DNA from: Dicaeum eximium
Taxonomy: Eukaryota; Chordata; Aves; Passeriformes; Dicaeidae
DNA: 64,000 nucleotides
Reading direction: 5' to 3'
Assembly (NCBI GenBank): GCA_013396995.1
Contig: VWZP01006690.1
Span: forward strand, 367,689 to 431,688
The notes under the pieces were generated by a model. The model ran no database searches, was not told the origin of the DNA, and saw only the letters and a program-made list of their open reading frames with translations. Positions 1-11,600 of the stretch are shown piece after piece. The position numbers and the translations under genes were made by a program. Positions within the stretch are counted from its first letter, which is position 1, and the number at the start of each line of letters is the position of its first letter.

Positions 1-640
1 GAAGAGGATCTTAATGAAAGAAAAAAAAAGCCTCTGGATTTTTTTTTTTCTCTCTCCGCTTTCCCCCTCTCCCCCTCCCCTTGATGTGGCCTCTTGTTTA
101 GCTTGTGGCGTGACCGTGATGAAGAAATGTTTCAGGGCGCCTGGCAGGGTGATCTTTTTATGTAATGAGTCAGGATTTTGCCAACGGAAGGAGCCGGCTC
201 GGAGCGAGGACCGGAGGGCTGTCTCCTTTCAAGAACGGGGACCTGCCGGGCGAGCGGCTCGCTGTGCTCGGGATCCTTGCTCGCTGCGGGCGCCGATCCC
301 TTCCCGTTCCCGGCTCGCCGGGGCACCGCCGCNCGCCGCGTCCCGCGGGGAAGGGGCGCTTCGCCGCCGCGCCCGCACCCTCGGGAGCTACAGGTGTCCG
401 CTCCCCCGGTGTCCGCTCCCCACGGTGTCCGCTCCCCACGGTGTCCGCTCCCCACGGTGTCCGCTCCCCCGGTGTCCCCTCCCCGCGGTGTCCGGCCCGC
501 CGGTCCCGTCCCGCTGCCTCCGCGTGGCTTGTGCGGCGACTTTGGGCAGGCACAAATAACTCGCGATGCGCGTGCGGAGGGGTGTAGATCGGCTCGTGTG
601 AAAGCACGGCCAGAAAAATCTCCTAAATCATCACAGCCAT
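1..640. promoter_or_regulatory. CpG island with embedded minisatellite
   Basis: This stretch, especially 180-560, is much richer in G, C and CpG than the AT-rich DNA that follows. In vertebrates such islands usually mark the promoter and first exon of a gene. The many overlapping open frames here (for example 14-559, 178-642 and 170-607 on the minus strand) are what GC-rich DNA gives by chance and show no recognisable protein. I cannot place a transcription start or decide its direction. Position 333 is an unresolved base (N), a common sign of poor sequencing in GC-rich DNA. Confidence 0.65.
393..500. repeat. C-rich minisatellite, about 7 copies of a 15-16 bp unit
   Basis: Tandem units starting at 393, 408, 424, 440, 456, 471 and 487 share the core ggtgtccgctcccc, ending in ac, c or gc. 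Units 2 to 4 are identical at 16 bp. Units 1 and 5 are 15 bp, and units 6 and 7 have diverged. The opposite strand has a run of four or more Gs in most units. A variable copy number is likely in an array of this kind, which lies inside the CpG island. Confidence 0.9.
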
Positions 641-740
641 AAAGAAGTCACTTAAAATGTATGGTCTGTAGAAAGAGGACTTATTTAAACATTTCTACTT
701 AGCCAGAATTTCCATCAACTTCTCTGCGTTTTCCTTTCAG

Positions 741-848
741 GATGTGTTTGGTGATTATAAAGTAGTTCAGCTAGGACAGCATTCTTCAGCTCCGCATTTT
801 GATTATCAAAAGCAGAATGAATGTACTAGTGGCTTTTCAAGGACATAA
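741..848 (+). CDS. Possible terminal coding exon of an unrecognised plus-strand gene (partial)
   Basis: A good 3' splice site (pyrimidine-rich tract ending ttttcctttcag at 740) is followed by 35 open codons and a TAA at 846-848. The peptide begins DVFGDYKVVQLGQHS and ends CTSGFSRT. If real, it is the last exon of a gene running rightward from before or within the CpG island, and the AT-rich DNA after it would be 3' untranslated sequence (candidate AATAAA-like signals near 1220-1370). A 35-codon open run is not rare by chance here, no upstream coding exon could be joined to it, and I do not recognise the peptide. Confidence 0.25.
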   Translation, partial: DVFGDYKVVQLGQHSSAPHFDYQKQNECTSGFSRT

Positions 849-3800
849 ATTAATTTCTTTTAAAGTAACAGTGTTAACCCACTTCAACCATCCAAGTGTA
901 AACTGTAATGCTTTTAAACATGGATTTTATATAGAAGCTCTGTTGGAATTATAAAGTGAAGATTTAGAATATGTGTTCCTTTTATCCGCGAATTTCTACT
1001 TTTCCTCTCATCTTTGAAAGAAGATCTTATGAAACATAATATTGAGGGTAGTAAGATGATGATGTAGACCTGAATACTTGAAACTATCATTGTTATTAGG
1101 AAGAGACCTGTTTTCAAGTAAAGCGAAAATAATTTCTAGTTCATTGTACAAACTTAGAATAATGACAGATATTTCTCTATAATGTGTCAATTTTAGTCTG
1201 AAACAGTGAAACAGATAAATAATAAATTGTTACATACTTTGAGAAGAAATCTTAACAGATATTTTGAGTGCTGGGTCTAGTAACTGTTATTCTGTGTTGA
1301 CTTTTAGACACTTAGAAAAGGCACTTCTTACCTGCTTGATAAATAGATCATAAAATATTAATAAAATCAATTAGTATCTGGTAGCATTTCCTGCTGTCCA
1401 GAAAGTGAAGGAGGATGTATTGCAACTGGGCTATAACGTTCTCTTTTGGTTAGTCTGAAAACTACCCACTCTAGAAGCAATGGCTCAATTGATTTGGCAT
1501 ATCTTACAAAGATACTTTACTTACAAATTCAATCTTGGAAGGCTGTGGTTCCAGAGTCGGGGTTTTGGGGGCGAGATGAGCTTATGTTTTATCCAACTGG
1601 CCCACAAAGTCCCGCTTTTGGTGGTCACTTTGTTCTGCAAAAGAAAACAGCACATTATGGCTCTTACACTGGACAGTAAACTTAGTAGTAAACTACTGCT
1701 GCACTTAGTAAAGGGCTATTATACACTTTAAATAAATAATCATCTTCTAGCTTTAATGTTGTCTTCAGCAATAAACGAGTGGATAGAAAGTAAAATAATT
1801 CTGAAAGTTAAACATAAAAGTTTTCTAACTGTTGGTGGTGTTTTTCTCTTAAAAAGCCAGCGAAAGCTGAAGAAAAAGTCACCTTTCAAAGGATGGTCAT
1901 GCAATATGGGTGAATTGGGAGAAAAGACAGTCCCTATAAAAGAGAGGCAGTTTAAACCTTGAAAAAATCTTTTAAACACTGGTAGCATTTGTATTGTCAA
2001 TCCCCGCCTTTTTTTTTTTTTTTCTCACAAAGTGTTCAGTTGTAATGTATCTCTTGAACATTACTTTATGTGTGTCTATGTGTGTCTACATGTGTATGGT
2101 CTTTATCTACGGTTCAATCTAAAGCCTGCTAATTTTTGTACTGGTAGAAGTTGTGGAGTATATTATTGTAAGTAAGGCAGTGTAAAGCTGAGCTTGGTAG
2201 AGCTGTTTAAGTTCATGTTATAATTTACATTTTGCTATCAATATCTTAAAGAATTGAAGTATTAATTTTACTTAAAAGTTACATAGCTGTACTTTCCTCA
2301 TGGGATTCTAGAAGTGTTGAAAACGCTGGTAGATGTACTGAACTTTCTCGTGGTTCCAAATATACTGCACAGATATTTAACACTGAATGAACACATGATA
2401 CTCACACAATGTAATTGATACAGTGTTTCACATATACAGCATATTCACACAACATACATGCAGGAGCATCCTTCAGCTGGTGTAAACGTTTCTGTCATAG
2501 TTTTGACATTTAATGCCAGCTAATCACCTGCTTAAGCTACACATAAACATGCAGACATTCACATTGTGGTCAGGTTGTCATTGCAGTCAGGGTACTTTAA
2601 GTGTTGACCTACGCAGACTGAATCAATTTGAGTATTTCAAAAAGGCCTGAAAATTCAGCTGAAGTGAGACAGTGGCACACTGTTAAAGCAAAGTTGTTGG
2701 CATGTGATTTATCTGATGACTGTACAGAGGATCTGTACATTTATGCATATGAATATCAGGATGAGTTATCACCATTTTTCTATTGAATTCTCACATTTTA
2801 CATTTTATAGCAATATGATTGTAACACAAGTGAAATAGGATGTATCCAAACCTCACTGCAACAAATTCCTCTCTTGTTTAAGACTGAAATCTGATTTGGA
2901 GGAGTTTAGAACAGAACTGTGGTGCTAATATGTTTTTTAGCTACTATTTTCCATGAAATAATACCGTTCAGAAGCAGCATTTATGAAAGATTAAATTTTC
3001 ATAAGCCAATTAAGTTAAAAACATAACTGTAGAAATTTTTATTTTTGAATTACTTGAAACTTGAATACTTTGAATTAATTGAATACTACAGTATATTAGT
3101 ACTTAGTTTGTGAATACATTCCAGACTTGTCCAATCTTCCTAGTTGTCAGATTTGGATTGGTTTAATTCCTGTGGTCTCTTCTCTAGTATTCTGAGAATG
3201 TAAGAGCAGGGAGTCAGAGATGAGAAAGTGGATCAATGTGAGGACTTGCTTTAAGGGAAAAGAGAAACACATCCAAACAGCAGTGAAGACCAGCTCTGCT
3301 CTGCTGAAATACCACAGTTGCTTCTTACCAACTGTTACTTAAAAGCTCTAAAATTAAAACGTAACTTTGTGGAGCTACTTCCAGTAAGATGTAAAGATCA
3401 CACTTTGTTAATCAGCTATTTTTAGATTATTTTTTAAAATAGATTCTCTACTGAGGATATATAAAATTCACTTGCATTCCTTCTAGCACCAATAACCTAG
3501 CTAGAGAATTAATACACTATTTAAATGATTAATGAGCAGTGTTAAAGAACACAGTTACGCTTCTCTAGGCCTTCTTCACACAATGTTTTTATTCACATTT
3601 TTTCCCATCAGTAAGCTTACAGAAAGAGCTCTTGTTTGTCTCTGGTGTGCAGTAGAACAGACAATTTTCTGCTGCTATAGATATCATGCATATATTTTAA
3701 ACTTTAAATGTATGTTCATTTTGTATGTGTTTCTTAAATTAATCATGATCAGACAAAATAGTGATAGATTTCCTAAACATCTGTGTTATAAAAATTTGAT

Positions 3801-5840
3801 CTCTTTCCCTCATACTGGTTTTCCCAGCAGGTTTGCGTGCAGCTTGGGGTGCTGGCCTCAGAGCTGAGACTCCTGAAGTGCACTGTGTATCCAGAGCATT
3901 AATAATTAAATACCTGGGATCAGTCTATCTTGCTATTTGATATGAAAAAAGAAATTTACAGAAGATAAAAAAGTAGATGGTATGTTTGTAATAAAAATTA
4001 ATTTTTCTTCAGATAAAAATGTCATTAATTATTGAAAAAAAAATTTAGAAATATCAACCCAAATTATTTATTGCGTTCATAATTTACAAAATTGAAAGTC
4101 CTACTAGCTATCTTCCTATTTAGAATAAATTTAAAACTACATTTTTAGAATGACTTTCCTGCATTTTTAAGCAAACCTTTAAAAAACCAGCTTACAAACA
4201 CACTGAATCAGCAGAGGATTACCAAATGGCCTAATCTGTTTACTTTTGAAATTTTATTGAAAGCAGTGAAAAGATCAGGATCTCCACTGCAATCCTGTGG
4301 CATGGTTTGGGGATTGCTCTGGGGCCTGTATTTTCTGAAGCAAGGTCCCAACCTTTGACACCTCCTGATCCCATGTTGCAACAGAAAAGCTCTGTGACTC
4401 CCCTCTGATCCAGCCACAGAAAAAGAGAGAGACAGGTAACAACCCCAAGTATAGAAACTCATGACCTGGAACAATTATAATTTTGCTTTTCTAAAGGCTG
4501 CAAAATCAGTTGTCCTTTCCTAGGAAGCTCTCCAGAGTTTTTCCAGGGCAAGAACACAGACACCTGAGGTCTGATTCTGAACCTGTGCCTTGTTCTTTGC
4601 TCCCTGTTGCAATGTTACACACCAGCACTGCTTCCCTGTGGAAAACCTGCACCTCGTGCCACAGGAAAGGTCTATGCAAACACAAACCAGTGTGTTCAGG
4701 CATATTTTCTAAAGGCATCACTCAAAAGATAATTTTAACTCGTTTGGAAATTGTATTTAGAAGCCTATGAAGCAAAAACAAAACAAAGAAGTGGATTTTT
4801 TAAAATGGGTTTAAAAGATTAGGGGGAAAACACTGCTATCACCTGGAAGCTGCACCTGTAGTGGAAGACATGGTAGAGAAGTGGTTCAGACCACGTGGCT
4901 TGAGACTGTGAAACTTCTGGTGCAGTAAGTGAATTTAAAGCATCATTTGCCCATTCACAGTGCACATCAGTTAATAACTACACTAATCCCTTGCTGCAAT
5001 GCCATATGCTATCCTCAGTCAAACACTGCAAACACAGGGAATTTGGTAAAGGTAGAAACATGGAAACAAGAAACAAAGAATCAGGGGGTTTTGCCTGTTG
5101 TCAAAATGCCCAAATAGTTCCTGTTTACAAGGTTTGGGGGCAAGGGCAATAATTCTGTATTCAAGTGTGAATGGATAGGCCTTATTCACCTTGGGATTTT
5201 TTTTCAGGACCTTTCCTTAAACACCTACAGAGTGAATAAAGATGATATCAGCAGAAATAAAGCCCCATGCATACTGTGGTAATGGCTTTGTGAGGTAGCT
5301 GATGGCACTACACGTGAGCAGGTGGTTCCAGAAGGTTACCCCTGATCTCTGACTCCCTGTTGGATATAAGGCTCTTTAATTACCAACGTTTTTTTTAATA
5401 CTGGAATCATAATTCTCTACAGACAGGCTCCAGAGTTTTGTTGTTTTTTTTTCTTTCTTTTCCTGTTAGGAGCATACCTGCTCCTAGCTGAGCTCAAAAG
5501 AAGTCTTAAAATTTTGAGTCCTACATGATTTCCTAGTATGCTGAATATTTACATTGTTGATATATATGGAAAACTTTTAAACAAAACTATTTTGATCTTT
5601 TCAGTTAATACTCTTAATTTTAATTTAGCTGTTAATAGGGGAGACTACAATTCAACAATATAAAGTAGTATTGATGCATTTTTGCTATTTTAAGTATCTC
5701 AGTTTCAGTCAGACAATCCAAATCTTTTACTGCAACCATGGTCTTTCTATATGAACCAATATAAAATCATATCTAGACACTGATTTTTTAAGTAAAGATT
5801 TTCATTTGTAGGTCAGGACAAGAATTAAAACAGAACACAT

Positions 5841-5860
5841 ACACACACACACACACACAC
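5841..5860. repeat. (AC)10 microsatellite
   Basis: Ten perfect AC dinucleotides, preceded by an imperfect extension (acacat) and followed by an A-rich run. A typical polymorphic vertebrate microsatellite. Confidence 0.95.
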
Positions 5861-6790
5861 CAAAAAATATAAAATGTATTCAGTCATCTACAACAAGGCA
5901 TGTATAAGAGGTTGTAGGACAAGGTGAGAAAATCATTTCAGGATGTTTCAGGACTGGCACACATGCATCAGGAAAAATAAGTGAATGCAGTAATTGTACT
6001 GAAAGGGCATTTCTAGTTGTTACACATTGGGGCTGTTAAAATTTCTGGTTTATGGTCAGCAAAATCTTGCTTTTTGCTTTGATGCTGCTGCTGCTGTTTG
6101 TATTAAAGCTTTCTTTTGTAATCAAAGGCCTATTTCAAATCACACAAAGCACACACACCTCTGTCAGTAGGTGCCTGGATGCTGCTGTAAGTCAGAAGTA
6201 TCTCCACTGAATTCTCTGGATTTACATCCATAAAAAAATGCAAGTGAGATCACGTTAACATTTCTGGAAAACTGAGAAAAGAATTTAGTGAATTTTTCAT
6301 ATTTTAACATGAACAAAGGGCAAATGTATTACACAGAACATAATATTAAATAACGTGAGGAATTGAGCATTGCTTTTTTTTCAGCAATATTATTGTATTT
6401 TATGCTCTGTGCTACAAGAACCTGTGAAGAATATGCCTGTTAGGTGCTATTCAGTGTGGATTCTTTTAAAATAGTAACTTTTCATTGGGTATGCTAATGA
6501 ATGGGCATAACTTAAAGTTCAAATGTGCTACCTCTTTTTATTTATATTTATAAATATGGGTAATTCAGCCTACTAAATCGGAATTCCACTTTGTATTTTT
6601 ACTCTGACTGGTCCTTCTGTATTTATGGAAAACTGCCCAGACATTTCATTCAAAAATATCTTAAAATTCTTTAAAATGAAAGATTATGTATTATGTATAA
6701 CTTTCTTCTATAAATGAATGTTCACTCTGTCATTGAAATATCCATAAAAATGAGAAATGCAGGTCAATAGTTAATGATGATTATCCTGGA

Positions 6791-6866
6791 GTGGTTTTTT
6801 TTTGGTTGGTTGGTTGGGGTTTTTTTGTTTGTTTTTGGTTTTGTTTGTTTGGTTGGGTTTTTTTTG
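6791..6866. repeat. T/G-rich low-complexity tract (ttgg/tttg)
   Basis: Built almost only of T and G on the plus strand, with ggttggttggttgg and gtttgtttt blocks. Tracts of the same character recur at 15264-15356, 34443-34507 and 57968-58076, all with T/G on the plus strand. Confidence 0.85.
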
Positions 6867-9800
6867 AGAGCTGAAAGAAGAAAAATTGTCCTGTATTGTC
6901 TGGGCTTCATTCAAAATGTATTTTGTTTCCCAATAATAGTATTTCTAAGATAGCTGCCTCAAAATTCACTTTATTGCGTGGACAGAACCATTTTGTACAT
7001 CCAGAGCTAATGAATTAGAGGATCCTTGAAAAAATAGTTTTACTATCCAGTGGACTAACAAAATGATGAAATCCTGAGGTATTGGTGGAAAGTTGTTCTA
7101 ACTTAAAAATATTTCCTTTATAGTTTCATTCTTGATGTTCCACAGCATTCACCACTTCCTGCATGGCTTTTAACCGCAGGGAAAATGAGGGACTTTTGGG
7201 GGCAGATGTGTTTTCATTACACTATCATAATGCCCCTAAAAATCCTTATTGCTCTTGCAGTATTCTTCTGTATTGTTGGGCCTGGTGAGAACTACTTGAA
7301 GACCTAGCTTATAAATACAGCTTTTCTCTAAAAACACTTTAAAAGCACCACTGAGTTTTATTTTGTTTGTCTTATATTATTTTTAGTTGTGTTTACTGTT
7401 GCTTAAAATATAAATGGCAAGATATGGAACCACCTGTTGGTAAATAAATGTCATAAGTCATAAATCCAAGGGACATGCTGGTAACTGCATGGGATTAGGA
7501 AGAGGGGTCTGTTTTGGCTTAAGAGGGAGAGCTCCATTTTTTTGGTACAACTAACTTGTTTTTTACATAAGAATTTAGCATTTATGTGTCTGAAAATATG
7601 ACAGATGTTTTGCTAGCTAACTCGAATGACTGCTGTAAGTGAGCCTCACTTAGAATATTTACTGCTTTTGGAAACACACATCAGGCCATTTATCAAATGC
7701 ATAGATCTGTCCAGTACATTTCTTTAAATCAAATGCACCAAAATATTCAAATCATGTTTTTATACAAAAATAAAATTACGATTATAGCTGAAGAAGACAA
7801 CATGGGTTGTCAGGTTACTCAACTCAGAAGGTCTTTGTGTGGCTGTACCTCTTGCTGAGGCTGCTGGGGAAGGTGCAGTGCCCTGGCAATGCAGCCATGC
7901 CCTGTGGATGGCCAGGGCATCCCAGGCACTCTCTTCATCCCTGCTGGGTGGCAGGTTCCCCTCGAGCCTGGGGTCTTCCAGTTCTGGGAGGAGAAGGCAG
8001 AACACACACATGTAAACACGGTTTGTTGTTGTCTCGCTCTTGCAGAGCAATACATCATCAGTTTGACATGTGCAGTGCTGGTAACAGTCATTTCAGTAGC
8101 TGAGCGTGGGGCACACAGTACTGTTGCTGCTTTGTGTTAAATGTACTCTTGACTTCACTGACTCACTTAACAGAAACTGTAGATGGTGTGGCATGGTCCC
8201 TCTGACAGTGTCTTCTAATACCTTTAAATACCCATCAAAATATTTGGTGACATAGGAAAGAAACTCACTGGGTGGATTCACCATACCACTTTTATATAAA
8301 GGTTTAATCCCCAGGGAGATGCTCTTCTTCATTCTGCTGTAGGAATGTGTCTCCTTCATGCAGCAAAATCTTACAGGTTAAGTCATGTCCTACAAGTCAC
8401 AAAGCAGGCTTGCTGCTTTGACAGTCATGCTGCTGATATGACTGAGGCTCAGAATTTTTGCTGCCCAGAGAAATACTACAGTAACAAGAAAATTCCTTTC
8501 TAGAAGGATGAGATAAGCAGTGTTGAACAATTTTGTATTCACAGGTCAAAACATGCTGGAATATGTCCTCAACACAAAACACCATTTCAAATTAATGTAT
8601 AGACAGAGAACAGAAAACACAGTCATTACATTAATTTGAAATTTTCATATCAATATTTCAGTGTTCCTATTTGGACTACCGATCACAAGATGATCCCTAG
8701 TACTTTGACATAAATGGAAGGTATTACACAGACTGCCTTGAGGCTTATCCAGCCTTTATAATTACAGTTACTTACAAGGTATGAAACTAATTGAACTATT
8801 AGTATTAGTCATAGAGTTTTTTTGCATGTTTTTGTTCTAAACATGCCAAGGTGTATGTTCAGCATTCTTTTTATTTCCAAGAGACACTCCTAGGTAAGGA
8901 CTCTGCATCTAATTGAAATGTTTTTAAAGAAAAGCATGCAACAGGAAATATTCTGTGGAGTTCTGCAGTATTAAGGACCTGTGAAGGGAGCACTCCCTGA
9001 ACTACAAATGGTATCACCTTTATACAGAAGACTTAATATGAACAGACTGGAGATTTTTGTAAAAGTCTTTTAGAGGCTCTGCTAGTCACAGTTATTTGTA
9101 AAGAATACTGTAATAGATTTGAGCATTAAAACTGACCTGATTTTCTATTTTTCCTATGTTACCATCTTATCTTACACGTAATCTTTCAAGGATATCTGAT
9201 TTTTTTTTCCTAGTATATAAAATCATTCCTATAATTTCTTGCATGAATAACTTGTTGACTGAACAGCTGATTCTTGCATATACACCTATTTATATACATA
9301 AAGATGGTAGGAAAAGTTAGATTATTTCTGAATGTGTGCTTTGTAAATATGTAAAAACATATTTATCATATGACAGTACTTTAAAGAAAAATATATGCTT
9401 AGACCAAGCAATTCTGAGATTAAATTCAAGGAACAGGATCAAAACAAGTAACATGATATTCCAGTCCCTTTTACATCTAATAGGAATCACCTGGCATATA
9501 ATTGTCATTTTGTTTTACACATTTTTATCACTGAAGAATAAACATTAGAAAATGAGAGTCAAGCATATGGTTTGAGATGTGTCTGAATTCAAATACTTGC
9601 TTCAGATTGTTTAAGAATTTAAATAATTTTGGTATGAAACACTGTGTCACAAAAATCTTTGGACTGATATAGCCTCAGAGGAACTGCAAATAAGTCTGTA
9701 GAATAAAGCAGCAGAATGTGGCCAGAAGTGAAGGGGAAGGAAGGATTCATCACAGCCTGCAGTGGAGCTTCCCATGGAATGCTTAGTTATGCAAGCAGAA

Positions 9801-10904
9801 GTGCATAAAAAAATAAGCTCCATCAATAAATGGTCACCACTACATTTCTCAATTATATTAAACTGGTTCAGAGTTTGTTAATTTGTTGCCATTTATGGCT
9901 GATTAAAGATGTATAAGTGGTTTTATTTTTCCTTAACTTTTGAATGTATACAATTTTTTCCATATTTAAATAATTGGTGCCAAGATTCTGACTAAAGCGG
10001 ATCTTTATCATTGTGTTATCAACAAGTGCAAATGTCAGTTATCAAGTCCATGGCTGACATAATTTCAGCTATAGCTGGAAGAAAACTGTGTACATACACT
10101 TCAGCAACACGAGGACTCAATGGAAGTGAATAAAAATCATTAAAAGAAACCACATATTTTACAATAAGACTTTCATCAAGATATGACCTATTTTATTCTT
10201 AAGAGATTAAAATAGAAGCTGAAATGTTTGGAGATAATTAATTTATTTAGTAGTTAGACTCAACAGGTGAGATTACCTAATAAATAATCGATTGAAAAAC
10301 TGGAATTCTTAACCAAAATTACTTCTTTTTCATTGACTAGTGGGGCTTGGGTTGTTTTTTTTAAGGAAAAGCCACTTCAAAATTTTCCTTACTTTTCCAA
10401 TGACAGAATGTATTTTGTATATTCCTTTTAAAACAAAATCTACAGCCTTGTTATGACTACTGTCTGAGGCTTTTGGAGATCTCAGCTGTGAGAACAGTAT
10501 AAGTACCAAACAAGATTGCAGCAGGTTAATTTTGATTCAGAGGAAGCAATAAGATATTCCTATATGAAGCCAGGGAATCTGTGCTAGTCATTTTTAGAGT
10601 GCTGAACTAATCCATAACAAAATTATCCCGTGACTGCAGTTGGCAATATGGAGAACTGAGTGAGCCCACAAGATCTCCAGACTGTAGTCTGAGTCAAACA
10701 TAGACTTTGTGATATAATCTGGGCTCATACTCAAATCTGGATTTAGTATTTTGATAATTCATATAAAATTTTATTTTACGGATTTATTCTTACTTGTACC
10801 AGAATGTCACAATTTTATTCTTTTAAGACTCTGGGTGTGTCTAAAACCAAAAAGGAAAAAAATCCCTTCTTCAAACATATCTGAAATGAAAACTCCAGAG
10901 TTCT

Positions 10905-11600
10905 GGTTCCAGTCTGAGCATCAGGAGGTGGATGTTGCAGCAGGAGGTTCTGGATTCAAGGTCTAGGCCCTGCTTTGCCCTCTGGCCAGTGGCAGGGAGG
11001 TGCCAGTGACCCCAGGTGAGGACAGGTGGTGCATGTGCCAGTGCTGTACCTGTCCGAGGGAGCTGTACAGCCGATTCCAGACCGTGTTTTCATCTGGAAT
11101 CGTCCGCTCTGGCCTCAAACACCGTATCTTTCTGTACCAGCTCCTCTCCTATCTCCTCCTCTCCAGATTACCCACTTAATAAACAGAAAGTTCCAAGAAG
11201 TCAAAAAACGCACCCAAAACCAGAGGCAGCCCCTCCTGCCGGGAAGTACAGACGGAGCCGCAGCTGCACTTTCCTGATAACCCCCCTTGCAAACATCCCA
11301 GAGGGGGCTGCGAGTGGAAAAATGACACCGATTCGGCCGCTCAGGCCTCTGGATTTCCGTGTAGAGCAGGAGCCGGCCGTGCCTGCAGTGTGAAGGCGGT
11401 GTCCCCGGAGTGTCCCAAAGGCCAGCTCTGGCAGGCTGTCACAGCCAGCCCAGGGGACAGCGGCGGGGCTGGGGCCGCGGTCCCTCCGCAGGGCGGCCCT
11501 GCCTCTGTCCTTTGTGCTGCAGCTGCGGCTGCTCGGCGGGCACGGCACTGCACTTCTCTTGTTGCTGTTCATGGCTTCACTGACTTCTCTCAGATGTCAC
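10905..11600. promoter_or_regulatory. Isolated GC-rich, CpG-containing patch
   Basis: An island of higher GC and CpG content in AT-rich DNA, densest at about 11240-11570. Open frames on both strands (11016-11393 plus, 11201-11572 minus) overlap and look like composition effects. It could be a small CpG island such as an orphan promoter or enhancer, a fast-decaying exon, or remains of a GC-rich insertion. No start codon with good context or joined exon was found, so only the composition is supported. Confidence 0.35.

Larger units (their letters stand above)
849..10900. other. AT-rich noncoding stretch, no gene seen
   Basis: About 10 kb of AT-rich DNA. The open frames (for example 3532-3867 plus, 4208-4474 minus and 7760-8140 in several overlapping frames) lack splice context and are full of residues expected from chance translation. 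Identifiable contents are an AC microsatellite at 5841-5860 and a T/G-rich tract at 6791-6866. A slightly GC-richer island near 7.8-8.1 kb gave no recognisable product. Confidence 0.6.

Noticed and set aside
14..642. Several long overlapping frames on both strands
   Set aside because: All lie in the CpG island and minisatellite and overlap in different frames. Pro/Arg/Ala-rich content is expected from GC-rich sequence, and no start, splice or domain evidence supports them.
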